The translations under genes and the position numbers were made by a program. From contig JBFWXS010000017.1 of the NCBI GenBank assembly GCA_050187175.1, forward strand, positions 26,771 to 90,770: 64,000 nucleotides of DNA, given 5' to 3'. The notes beneath the pieces were generated by a model. That model made no database searches and had not been told where the DNA came from. It saw only the letters and a list, made by a program, of their open reading frames with translations. Position 1 is the stretch's first letter; the number at the start of each line of letters is the position of its first letter. Of this stretch, positions 34,327 to 43,300 are shown one piece after another. Source of the stretch: Zeimonas sp050187175. Lineage in GTDB: Bacteria; Pseudomonadota; Gammaproteobacteria; Burkholderiales; Burkholderiaceae_E.

Positions 34327-35046
34327 ATGAAGAAGCGATCGAGCCGTTTGCGTTTCGGCCCGCTGGGCCCCCGCTGCGTCCACGTCTGCGTCGACATGCA
34401 GCGCCTGTTCGCCGAGCCGACGCCGTGGCAGACGCCATGGATGCCGCGCGTGCTGCCCAAGGTGCTGAGTCTGGTGGCGGTGCATGCCGCGCAGACCATC
34501 TTCACGCGCTTCGTGCCGCTCGATCGTCCGGGGCAGGGCGTGGGTACCTGGCGGCGCTACTACGAACGCTGGGCCGACATGACGCTGCAGCGGCTGGGTC
34601 GCGAGCGCGTCGCGCTGCTGCCGCCGCTGGCCGCCTATGTTCCGCCGGCGCAGGTGATCGACAAGCGCGTCTACTCGCCATGGCAGGACCCGGCTTTGCG
34701 GCAGGCGCTGCAGCAGCGCGGCGCCGATACCATCGTGGTCAGCGGCGGCGAGACCGACGTCTGCGTGCTGAGCACCGTGCTCGGAGCCGTCGATCTGGGC
34801 TACCGCGTGGTCATCGCCGAGGACGCGCTGTGCAGTTCTTCGGATGAGACGCACGACGCGCTGATCACCGTCTACGAGAACCGCTATTCGCAGCAGGTCG
34901 AAGCCGTATCGGTGGCGGAGATCCTGGCCCATTGGCCCGACGTGGCGGGCGGCCGCGCATCGCCCGCGGCCGCGAACACCGCTGCGAACACTGCTGCGAA
35001 CACTGCTGTGAATACGGCTGCACGTGCGGCGAAGTCGCGGACCTGA
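34327..35046 (+). CDS. Isochorismatase-family cysteine hydrolase
   Basis: A 239-residue cysteine hydrolase with the triad Asp23 (CVDMQRLF), Lys113 (VIDKRVYSPW) and Cys146 (GGETDVCVL), as in nicotinamidases and related amidohydrolases. The core ends near residue 205; the C-terminal tail is a low-complexity NTAA repeat and a basic end. Substrate is not predictable. It is divergent from the CoA transferase with a 190-bp gap in which I see no clear operator. Confidence 0.85.
   Translation: MKKRSSRLRFGPLGPRCVHVCVDMQRLFAEPTPWQTPWMPRVLPKVLSLVAVHAAQTIFTRFVPLDRPGQGVGTWRRYYERWADMTLQRLGRERVALLPPLAAYVPPAQVIDKRVYSPWQDPALRQALQQRGADTIVVSGGETDVCVLSTVLGAVDLGYRVVIAEDALCSSSDETHDALITVYENRYSQQVEAVSVAEILAHWPDVAGGRASPAAANTAANTAANTAVNTAARAAKSRT
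34972..35019 (+). repeat. Four 12-bp tandem units encoding NTAA in a hydrolase tail
   Basis: Four copies of a 12-mer (GCGAACACTGCT type) encode an Ala-Asn-Thr-Ala tail after the catalytic domain. The following 35047-35189 is GC-rich with repeated GCC/GGC words and no gene. Confidence 0.85.
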
Positions 35047-35189
35047 CCCTTTCTCGCGCTTCGGCTCTGCTCGATCGGCAGCGGGCCGCGCATCGGCGGT
35101 ATGCCGATGCGCGGCCGCCGGGCGTCAGCCACCGGCCAGCCTGGCCGCCAGGCCGCCCGCCCGCCCGGCCAGCCGCCGTCGCCCAGCCG

Positions 35190-35975
35190 TCAAGCCGGCT
35201 GCTTGCGGGGGCCGACCAGGCCGAACACCGCCCCTTGCGGATCCGTGCCGACGATGATGTGGCTGCCTCCGGGAACCTCGGCAGGCCCATACGAGATGTT
35301 TCCGCCGCCGGCGCTCACGGCGCGCGCCGCGGTGTCGATGTCGTCGACGCCGAAGTAGAAGTTCCACATCGGCGGCGGCCCCTCCTTGGGATTGCGCATG
35401 ACGGCGCCGATCATCTGGCCCTGGTGATGGATGAACTGGTAGTCGCCCAGCTCGCCCATCGGCATGGCATCGCCGAGCGTCCAGCCGAAACGGCTGCCAT
35501 AGAAGCTCAGCGCCGCCGCGGGGTCAGGCGTCGACAGTTCGTTCCAGTGGCAATGGCCGACTCGGTCGGGCGAGAATGAGACGCTGCGTTCGTCCATCGC
35601 GCCGCGCATGACGTAGAACGCGATGCCCTGAGGATCAGCCAGCATGGCGAAGCGGCCGACGCCGGGGATGTCGGTCGGCGGCATGTACTGGCGACCGCCG
35701 GACGCGGCGACGTCGCTGGCCATGGCATCGACGTCGTTCACGCCGATGTAGCCGAGCCAGCCGGGCCGCATTCCGTTGCCGGCGGCCTCGTCGGGCAGCT
35801 TCATCAGACCGGCGACGTCCACGCCGCCGGCGGACAGGAGCTGATAGCCGCCCATGTCTTCGCCGGCCGAGCGTGCGCGCCAGCCGAGCACGGCTCCGTA
35901 GAAGCCGGCCGCTCCCTGGACATCGGATGTCAGCAGCTCATACCAGATGAATTCGCCTTGAGCGTTGCGCATCAT
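35190..35975 (-). CDS. Two-module VOC protein (glyoxalase/bleomycin-resistance-like)
   Basis: A 261-residue protein with two complete VOC modules (about 1-120 and 130-258). Each opens with a WYEL/HWNEL strand (FIWYELLTSDVQGAAGFY and HCHWNELSTPDPAAALSFY), the signature of the CFP-30B-like group. Function in that group is mostly unknown; some bind antibiotics or small metabolites. The tandem ATG at 35975/35972 lies 8 bases from the stop of the DUF1428 gene, so the two are an operon. Confidence 0.85.
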   Translation of the reverse strand: MMRNAQGEFIWYELLTSDVQGAAGFYGAVLGWRARSAGEDMGGYQLLSAGGVDVAGLMKLPDEAAGNGMRPGWLGYIGVNDVDAMASDVAASGGRQYMPPTDIPGVGRFAMLADPQGIAFYVMRGAMDERSVSFSPDRVGHCHWNELSTPDPAAALSFYGSRFGWTLGDAMPMGELGDYQFIHHQGQMIGAVMRNPKEGPPPMWNFYFGVDDIDTAARAVSAGGGNISYGPAEVPGGSHIIVGTDPQGAVFGLVGPRKQPA

Positions 35976-35983
35976 TGCGCCCC

Positions 35984-36337
35984 TCAAGCATCCAGCAGCG
36001 GCAGGAAGCCGCCGAAGATCATCCGCTTGCCGTCGAACGGCATCTCGCCGCCCACCTCCTTCATGCGCGGATCGCTCATCATCTTCTGATTGGCGGCGTC
36101 GCGGACCTCCTTCGACGGATACTCGATCCAGCTGAACACCACCACCTCGCTTTCCTCGGCCTTGACGGCGCGCCGGAAGTCGGTGTTCTGCCCGTCGGGG
36201 ACGTCGTCGCCCCAGCATTCGACCACGCGCGTCGCACCGAACTCCTTGAATATCGGCGCCATCTTCGCGGCCAGCGTGCGGTACGCCTCCTTGTTGGCCG
36301 CCGGCACGGCCAGCACGAACCCATCCACATACTTCAT
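35984..36337 (-). CDS. DUF1428-family protein (YbaA-like)
   Basis: A 117-residue alpha/beta-barrel-type protein with the family landmarks MKYVDGFVLAVP, VECWGDDVPDG, VVVFSWIEYPS and the C-terminal GKRMIFGGFLPLLD. The family is widespread and its biochemical role unproven. AAGGAGACC upstream gives a strong start. It forms a two-gene unit with the VOC protein, divergent from the MarR gene. Confidence 0.9.
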   Translation of the reverse strand: MKYVDGFVLAVPAANKEAYRTLAAKMAPIFKEFGATRVVECWGDDVPDGQNTDFRRAVKAEESEVVVFSWIEYPSKEVRDAANQKMMSDPRMKEVGGEMPFDGKRMIFGGFLPLLDA

Positions 36338-36487
36338 CGTCGGTCTCCTTCAGTGGGTGCCGAGGCAGCGGCGCACGGCGGCGCGCGGTGTCCTGCGGCG
36401 GGGAAAACGGCAGCGCTGCGGGAATGAAAGAGCGGCAATCCGGCCTCCCGGATGCCGCTGTCCGGCAGCGGCCGGATTGACAGTATC

Positions 36488-36499
36488 GTTGATATCAAC
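36488..36499. promoter_or_regulatory. 12-bp palindrome before the MarR gene
   Basis: GTTGATATCAAC is a perfect 12-bp palindrome 15 bases before the MarR ATG and about 150 bases before the divergent DUF1428 gene. MarR proteins usually bind such sites in divergent gaps to control themselves and the neighbour. Confidence 0.55.
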
Positions 36500-36513
36500 A
36501 TAATGATGCAACC

Positions 36514-36954
36514 ATGATGAAGAAGGTATCGTTCAAGACCACGCTGGAGGTGCGGGATGCGTGCCTGTGCCTGTATGTCCAGCGCGCGGCGCGCACGCTG
36601 GCGCGCTGCTTCGACGACGCGCTGCGCCCCACCGGCCTGACCAATGGGCAGTTCTCGCTGCTGATGTCGCTGAACCGGCCGCAGCCGCCCGGCATGGCGC
36701 CGGTGGCGCAGCTGCTGGGCATGGATCGCACCACGCTGACGGCGGCCCTCAAGCCGCTCGAACGCGACGGCCTGGTCCTCATCGAGGTGGATCCCGAGGA
36801 CAGGCGCGGCCGGCTGCTGCGGCTGACCGACCGTGGTCACGCCGTGTTGAATCGGGCCTTGCCGATCTGGCGCGCCACGCATGCCGAGGTCGAAGCGCGC
36901 TTGACGGCGATGTCCGCCGATGCGCTGCGCGCCGGCCTGGCCGAATTGGCATGA
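36514..36954 (+). CDS. MarR-family transcriptional regulator
   Basis: A 146-residue winged-helix regulator. The recognition region is LTNGQFSLLMSLNRP to LLGMDRTTLTAALKPLERDG and the wing has the DPEDRRGRLLRLT motif. Three Cys in the first 25 residues (CLCLYVQRAARTLARC) could be redox-sensitive, as in OhrR-like members (inference). It is divergent from the DUF1428/VOC pair and likely regulates it. Its stop codon lies inside a long palindrome (36948-36971). Confidence 0.9.
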   Translation: MMKKVSFKTTLEVRDACLCLYVQRAARTLARCFDDALRPTGLTNGQFSLLMSLNRPQPPGMAPVAQLLGMDRTTLTAALKPLERDGLVLIEVDPEDRRGRLLRLTDRGHAVLNRALPIWRATHAEVEARLTAMSADALRAGLAELA

Positions 36955-36971
36955 TGCAAATGCATCATGCC
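36948..36971. promoter_or_regulatory. 24-bp near-perfect palindrome across the MarR stop codon
   Basis: GGCATGATGCA and TGCATCATGCC form 11-bp perfect arms around AA, covering the MarR stop. The inner 15-mer ATGATGCAAATGCAT recurs exactly at 37012-37026, and ATGATGCAA also occurs at 36503-36511 before the MarR start. No run of T follows, so it is more likely a protein-binding site than a terminator. Confidence 0.6.
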
Positions 36972-37011
36972 AGTCATTAACAGCGCTGCATCGTATCCGC
37001 GGCCCCTCGCC

Positions 37012-37026
37012 ATGATGCAAATGCAT
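37012..37026. promoter_or_regulatory. Second copy of the ATGATGCAAATGCAT motif
   Basis: Exact repeat of the core of the 36948-36971 palindrome, 61 bases downstream, in the 411-bp leader region before the large repeat protein. The rest of that region (37027-37333) holds two direct repeats at 37161 and 37182 and no supported gene. Confidence 0.5.
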
Positions 37027-37160
37027 TAGAGCGCGCCCGCGCCGCGATCTCCATTGCGCCGGCCTGCACCCGGCGGACCGCGCCCGGCATTGGCTGAGCG
37101 CGGCTCGCCGCCGGTCCGCGTCCTTCCGGGCCGGCCGGCGGCCCGCCTGCCCCCACAATC

Positions 37161-37194
37161 GGTGCCGTTGACAGGACGGTCGGCGCCGTTGACA
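37161..37194 (+). promoter_or_regulatory. 21-bp-spaced direct repeats with TTGACA words
   Basis: GGTGCCGTTGACA (37161-37173) and GGCGCCGTTGACA (37182-37194) are direct repeats exactly 21 bases, two helical turns, apart. Each ends in a -35-like TTGACA. No strong -10 was found at standard spacing, so they are as likely activator half-sites as promoters. Confidence 0.35.
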
Positions 37195-37333
37195 CGGCGC
37201 TGCGCGCCTCGATGCCGCCGTCTGCGCGCCGGCCGTGCGTCGCTCCCGTCTCGCCGTCGAAGCCGCTGGAAACTAGTGCGAATGCATTGGAAATCGACGC
37301 GCTGCCTGACGATGGCATATGAATTGCAACTGG

Positions 37334-37361
37334 GGCTCCAAAAACCCGGAGAGTTGGAGCC
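37334..37361 (+). promoter_or_regulatory. Hairpin that sequesters the ribosome-binding site of the large repeat protein
   Basis: GGCTCCAA (37334-37341) pairs perfectly with TTGGAGCC (37354-37361) around a 12-base loop. The only well-spaced Shine-Dalgarno (GGAG, 37356-37359) for the ATG at 37366 lies inside the right arm, so translation would need the stem to open. Confidence 0.6.
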
Positions 37362-37365
37362 AGGC

Positions 37366-40300
37366 ATGAAATCGCGTGCGCCACGCAATCGCAACCCGCT
37401 GCCGTCGTTCACCCCCCATTTCACCCCGCATCCCGTCGCCATCGCGGTCGCGCTGGCCCTGGCGCAGATGTCGGCGCCGGCGCAGGCCGCCAACTGCACG
37501 CTGACATCGAACGGCACCTGGCAGACACCCGCGAACTGGTCGTGCAACCTGCGGCCCGGCAACGGCGATCAGGCGACGATCAACATTGGCGGCCTGACGA
37601 CGATCGTGCAGCCCGAAGTGATCAGTACACTGATCAACGCCGGCGTGGTCACGATCGACGGCGGCACGCTGACGCTGCTGGGCGGCGGCAGCACGACCAA
37701 CTCGGGCACGCTGAACGTCGGCGGAGTCAGCGCCGGAACACTGACGGCGAACCATGCGATCAACAATGCCGGCGGCGTCATCAACGTCGGCAACGGCAGC
37801 GTCTTCGCGCAGAACGGCGTCGCGATCACCGGCGGCTCGGTCAATACCACCGGCACCGGCGTGCTGAGAGCCAGCAATTCCAATGGCAACTTCCTGGACG
37901 GCGTGGCGCTGAACGGCACGCTGGACATGGCCAGCGGCACGGCTCAGCAGCGGATCCGCAACAACCTGGCGCTGAACGGGACCATCAACGTCAACAGCAA
38001 CAGCATTCTGAGCTCCGACGGAACGAACAGCTTCAGCGGCAACGGCACGATCGTGTTCGGTGCCACCGGCAGCGGCAACCGCTTCACGCTCGAAGGCAAT
38101 GGCACGACGACGCTGGGCTCGGACATCACCGTGCGCGGCCAGAACGGAACGATAGGCGGCGAGCTTCATGTCGCCGGTACGCAGACCCTGGTCAACAACG
38201 GCAGGATCTCGGCCGACGTCGGCGGCGGCACGATAGAGATCACCCAGTCCGCAGTGACGAACAATGGCACGCTGGAGGCGATCAACGGCGGCACGCTGGT
38301 GCTGTCCAGCAACGTCAACGGCGGCGTGGGCAGCTCGGTCAATATCGGCGCAGGCAGCACCGTGCTGCAGAACGGGGTGACGCTGTCCGGGGCCATGACG
38401 ATAGGCGGAGCCGGCACCTTCCGCGCGTCTAACAGCGGCAGCAACATTCTCGACGGCGCGACCTTGAACGGCACGCTGGATCTGGCCACTGGTACGTCTC
38501 AGGAACGCGTCCGCAACAATCTCGTGCTGAACGGGACCATCAACGTCAACAACAACAGCATTCTGAGTTCCGACGGAACGAACAGCTTCAGCGGCAACGG
38601 CACGATCGTGTTCGGCGCCACCGGCCCCGGCAACCGTTTCACGCTCGACGGCAACGGCACGACCACGCTGGGCTCGAACATCACGGTGCGCGGCCAGAAC
38701 GGCACCATCGGCAACGAAGTCTATGTGGCCGGCACGCAGACGCTGGTCAATCACGGCAGGATCTCGGCCGACGTCAGCGGCGGCACGATAGAGATCACGC
38801 AGTCAGCGGTGACCAATAGCGGCACGCTGGAGGCGATCAACGGCGGTACGCTGGTGCTGTCCAGCAATGTGCAGGGCAGCTCGGGCGGCACGATCCACGT
38901 GGGCGCCGGCAGCACGGTGCTGCAGAACGGCGTGGCGCTGTCGGGCGGCCTGACCATAACGGGGCCGGGCAACTTCCGCGCCTCGAACAGCGGCGGCAAC
39001 TATCTCGACGGCGTCTCGCTGAACGGCACGCTGGACATGGCCACCGGCACTGCGCAGCAGCGCATCCGCAACGATCTGGTGCTGAACGGCGCGATCAACG
39101 TCAACAACAACAGCACGCTGAGCTCCGAGGGAACGAATACGCTGAGCGGCACCGGCACGATCGCGCTCGGCAGCACCGGCAGCGGCAACCGCTTCACGCT
39201 CGAAGGCGACGGCACGACGACGCTGGGCTCGAACATCACCGTGCGCGGCCAGAACGGCACGATAGGCGGCCAGGCGTACATCGCCGGCACGCAGACGCTG
39301 GTGAACAACGGCAGGATCGCCGCCGACGTCAGCGGCGGCCTGATCGACATCGTGGATTCGTCAGTGGTCAACAACGGCGTGCTGCAGGCAATCAACGGCG
39401 GCACGCTGCGCTTGTCCAGCAACGTCCAGGGCAACTCAGGCAGTTCGCTGAACATCGATGCCGGCAGCACCATGCTGCAGAACGGGGTGACGCTGTCGGG
39501 GCTGATGAGCGTGACCGGCGGCGGCGCGCTGCGCGCGTCGAACAGCAGCGCCAACTCCCTGGACGGCGTGACGCTCAACGGTACGCTCGACCTGGCATCG
39601 AGCCTTTCCAGCGAGCGCATCCAGAACGGACTGACGCTGAACGGCGCGATCAACATCAACAATAACAGCATCCTCAGCTCCGACGGAACGAACGTGATCG
39701 GCGGAACCGGCACGATCGCGCTCGGCGGTACCGGCAGCGGCAACCGCTTCACGCTGGACGGCAACGGCACCACGACGCTGGGCGCGGGTATCACGGTGCG
39801 CGGCGAGAACGGAACGATAGGGGGGCAGATCTACGTCGCGGGCACGCAGGTCCTGGTCAACCAGGGCAAGATCACGGCCGATGTCGCGGGGGGTACGCTG
39901 CGTATCACCGAATCCGCTGTGACCAACCAGAACCTGCTTGAAGCCCGCAACGGCGGCACGCTGGCGCTGAACAGCGCCGTGACGCAGACCGGCTCCGGCG
40001 CCGCGCATGCCGCCAGCAACGGCGTCGTGCTGCTCGATTCGGCGCGGCTGACCGGCGGCCGCATCACGACCGAGAGCGGCGGCGTATTCCGCGCCACGAA
40101 TTCGAGCAGCAACTTCCTGGAGAACGTCACCGTCGCGGGTGTCGTCGACATGGCCGCTTCGACCGCCATAGCGCGGGTCAACGGCGGGCTGACGATGGAG
40201 GCCGGCTCGCGGATAGACGTCAACAGCAATAGCGTCCTGTCCTTCGACGCCACCGCCGGCGCGCCCAATATCAGCGTCGACGGCAGCGGCGGCGAGATCG

Positions 40301-43300
40301 TCTTCGGCGCGACCGGCTCGGGCAACCGGATCATCCTCGACGGCAACGGCACGACCACCTTCGGTTCCAATCTGACGGTGCGCGGCCAGAACGGCACCAT
40401 CGGCCAGCAGCTGTTCGTGGCCGGTACGCAGACGCTGATCAATCAGGGCACGATCGCGGCCGACGTCAGCGGCGGCACGATCACCCTCGCCGAATCGAAC
40501 GTCCAGAACACGGGAACGCTGCGCGCCGCCAATGGCGGCACGCTGAGCATAGGCAGCGGCGTCAGCGTCGACAACCAGGGGCTGGTGGAGGCGCGGGCGA
40601 ACTCGGCGGTGGTCTTCCAGCCGGGTTCCACCACCGCGAACAACGTCGGTGGAACGCTGACCGGCGGCATCTGGCGCGCCGACTCGGTGGGCGGCAGCAG
40701 CGCCACGATCACGCTGCGCGGGCCGCACATCACGACCAATGCGGCCGACGTCTATCTGGTGGGCGCGAATTCGACCATACAGGTCACGAATCCGTCGAAC
40801 CAGACGCAATCGCTGGACACGACGCTGGCCACGAACGACGGCTCGCTGAGGCTGCAGCAAGGCCGCAGCTTCAATGCCACGGCCAACGGCGGCAACTTCG
40901 CGAACAATGGCCTGCTCGAGGTGACGGGCTCGAACTTCACGTCGAACACGCTGGTCAACAACGGCACGATCGTCGGTTTCGGAACGAGCAGCGTCACGAC
41001 TGCCGCGGGCAACCGAGTCACCGGCAACGGCGTCGTCGACGCCGTCAGCGGCACGCTGTCGATCAGCCGCGGCGTCGATCTGAGCACCAGCTCGAATGTC
41101 ATCAGCCGGTCCGGCGCCACCGTGGACCTGTCCGGCGCGACGCAGGCGAGCCGCACCGCGGCGCTGACGAATGACGGCAGCCTGAATCTCGGCGCGCAGA
41201 ACATCGTCGTCACGCGCGACTATACGAACGCCAGCTTCGGCGTGGGCAACGCGTTCGACCGGCGCAGCAACGTCACCGGTGCCGGACAGATCATCGGACA
41301 GAACGCATCGCAGACGATCACCGGCAACGTGACGTCGGCGGGTCCGAATGCCTTCACGCTGGACCTGGGCAACGTCCGCGGTGGTACCTCGCAGACCTTG
41401 AACTACCAGATCGCGAACAACGGCACCGGCGCCGACATCCGCGGCGCCGTGCAGACGAACACGAACGGCGGCAGCATCACCGATGCACGGCTGAGCGGCT
41501 CCGGCGTCACGGCGCAGAACTTCGGCCCGATCGCGGCCGGCGCGAACGGCGGCAACCAGTCGGTCAGCTTCACCGCCAGCAGCGGCGGATCGCTGAGCGG
41601 TCAGAGCATCGCCGTGACCAGCAACTTCGACAATGTCGGTACGCAGCTGATACACCTGCAGGGCAATGCCACGGCGCTGGCGCAGGGCAGCGCCACGCCG
41701 ACTTCGATCAATCTCGGCAACTTCCATGTCGGCGGCAGCAGCGCGACAGCGGGCCTGAACGTGGCCAATACGACCTCCGGCGCGGGGGCGGAACGCCTCG
41801 GCATCGGCTCGGTCGGCACGACCGGCAACTTCAGCGCCACCAACCAGCTCGGCACCGGCTTCATCAATGGCGGCGCGAACCAGGCCAATGCGATCAGTGT
41901 CGGTGTCAGCGGCGGCACGGCCGGCGTCAATACCGGCTCGATGGCGATCCAGTACACCACCAATGGCACGCTGATCGATCCCAGCTTCACGACGCAGAAT
42001 GCCAATGCACAGAACGTGGCGCTCACCGCGACCGGCTACCGGCTGGCCGAGGCGAACGCGATCGGCCCGATCAACTTCGGCAACGTGCTGGTCGGCAGCT
42101 CGCAGACGCGCACCGTCACGGTCAGCAATCTGGCGGCCAACGACGGCTTCTCGGAGGCGCTCAACGCCGCCTTCGGCGCCATCGGCGGCACCGACGCGAC
42201 GCGCTTCTCCAGCGCCGGCGCGATCAACGGGCTGCTGGCGGGGCAGACCGACAATGCCAGCATGACGATCACGCTGAACACCAGCTCGTCGGGCGCGGTC
42301 ACCGGCAACGTGCAGATCCTGCTGGCATCGAACGGCGATGCCATCGGCAACGGCCTGGGCATCACTGCGCTGCCGACGCAGGTGATCAACCTGGACGGCA
42401 TCATCACCGGCACGGTCGGCAACCTCGCGACGGCCGGCGTGTCGCCGACCACGGTCAACTTCGGCAAGTTCCGCGAAGGCATGGCCACCAGCCAGACGCA
42501 GCAGCTGACGATCAGCAACCTCACCGCCGGTCCCGGCGAGGGGCTGAATGCCAGCTTCGGTCCGACCACCGGCCTGGCCGCTCACAACGGCGGCAGCGTG
42601 AACGGGCTCGAGACCGGCGCCTCGAACGGTTCGGCGATGAGCGTGACGCTGAACGGCCTCGCGACGGCCGGCGCCAAGTCCGGCACCGCGACGCTGAACT
42701 TCCAGTCGGACGGTAGTTTCAACAACGGCACTCCCACTGCGCTGCCGGCGCAGACAGTGACGATGAACGCCGAGGTGTACCGGCTGGCGCAGGCCGGACT
42801 GCCCACCGAGGTCGCGCTGGCGGCGCGCCGCGTCGGCGACGCGGCAGCGACGGCCAACCTGACGCTGGCCAATACCGCGGCAGCCGACGGCTACAGCGAG
42901 GGGCTGCGCGGCAGCTTCGGCGCCGCGCCGACGGGCTTCGCGCTGGCCGGTCCGGCCTCGACGGGGCTGATCGCCGCAGGCGGTTCCGAATCGCGCGCGC
43001 TGAGCCTGTCGACCGGCACGGCGGGCAGCTTCTCCGGCGCGGTCAACGTGGCGCTGGTCACGAACGGCGCCGGCACCAGCGGCTTCGGCGATCTGTCGCT
43101 GGGCAGCGGCAGCGTGCAGGTGTCGGGCAATGTCTATGCGCCCGCCGTGGCTCAGCTGAACACGCAGACGCTGAACTTCGGCGTGGTGCGCGTCGGCGAC
43201 GTCGTCGGCGGAATGAACGTGTCGGTGACCAATGCGGCCGCGGCGGCCGCACTGAACGACACGATGCGCGCCGAGTTCGGCACGGTGACCGGCCCGTTCG

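Noticed and set aside
37843..40560. CRISPR-like or satellite array
   Set aside because: Units are 555 bp, fully coding and in frame; there are no short spaced repeats with unique spacers.
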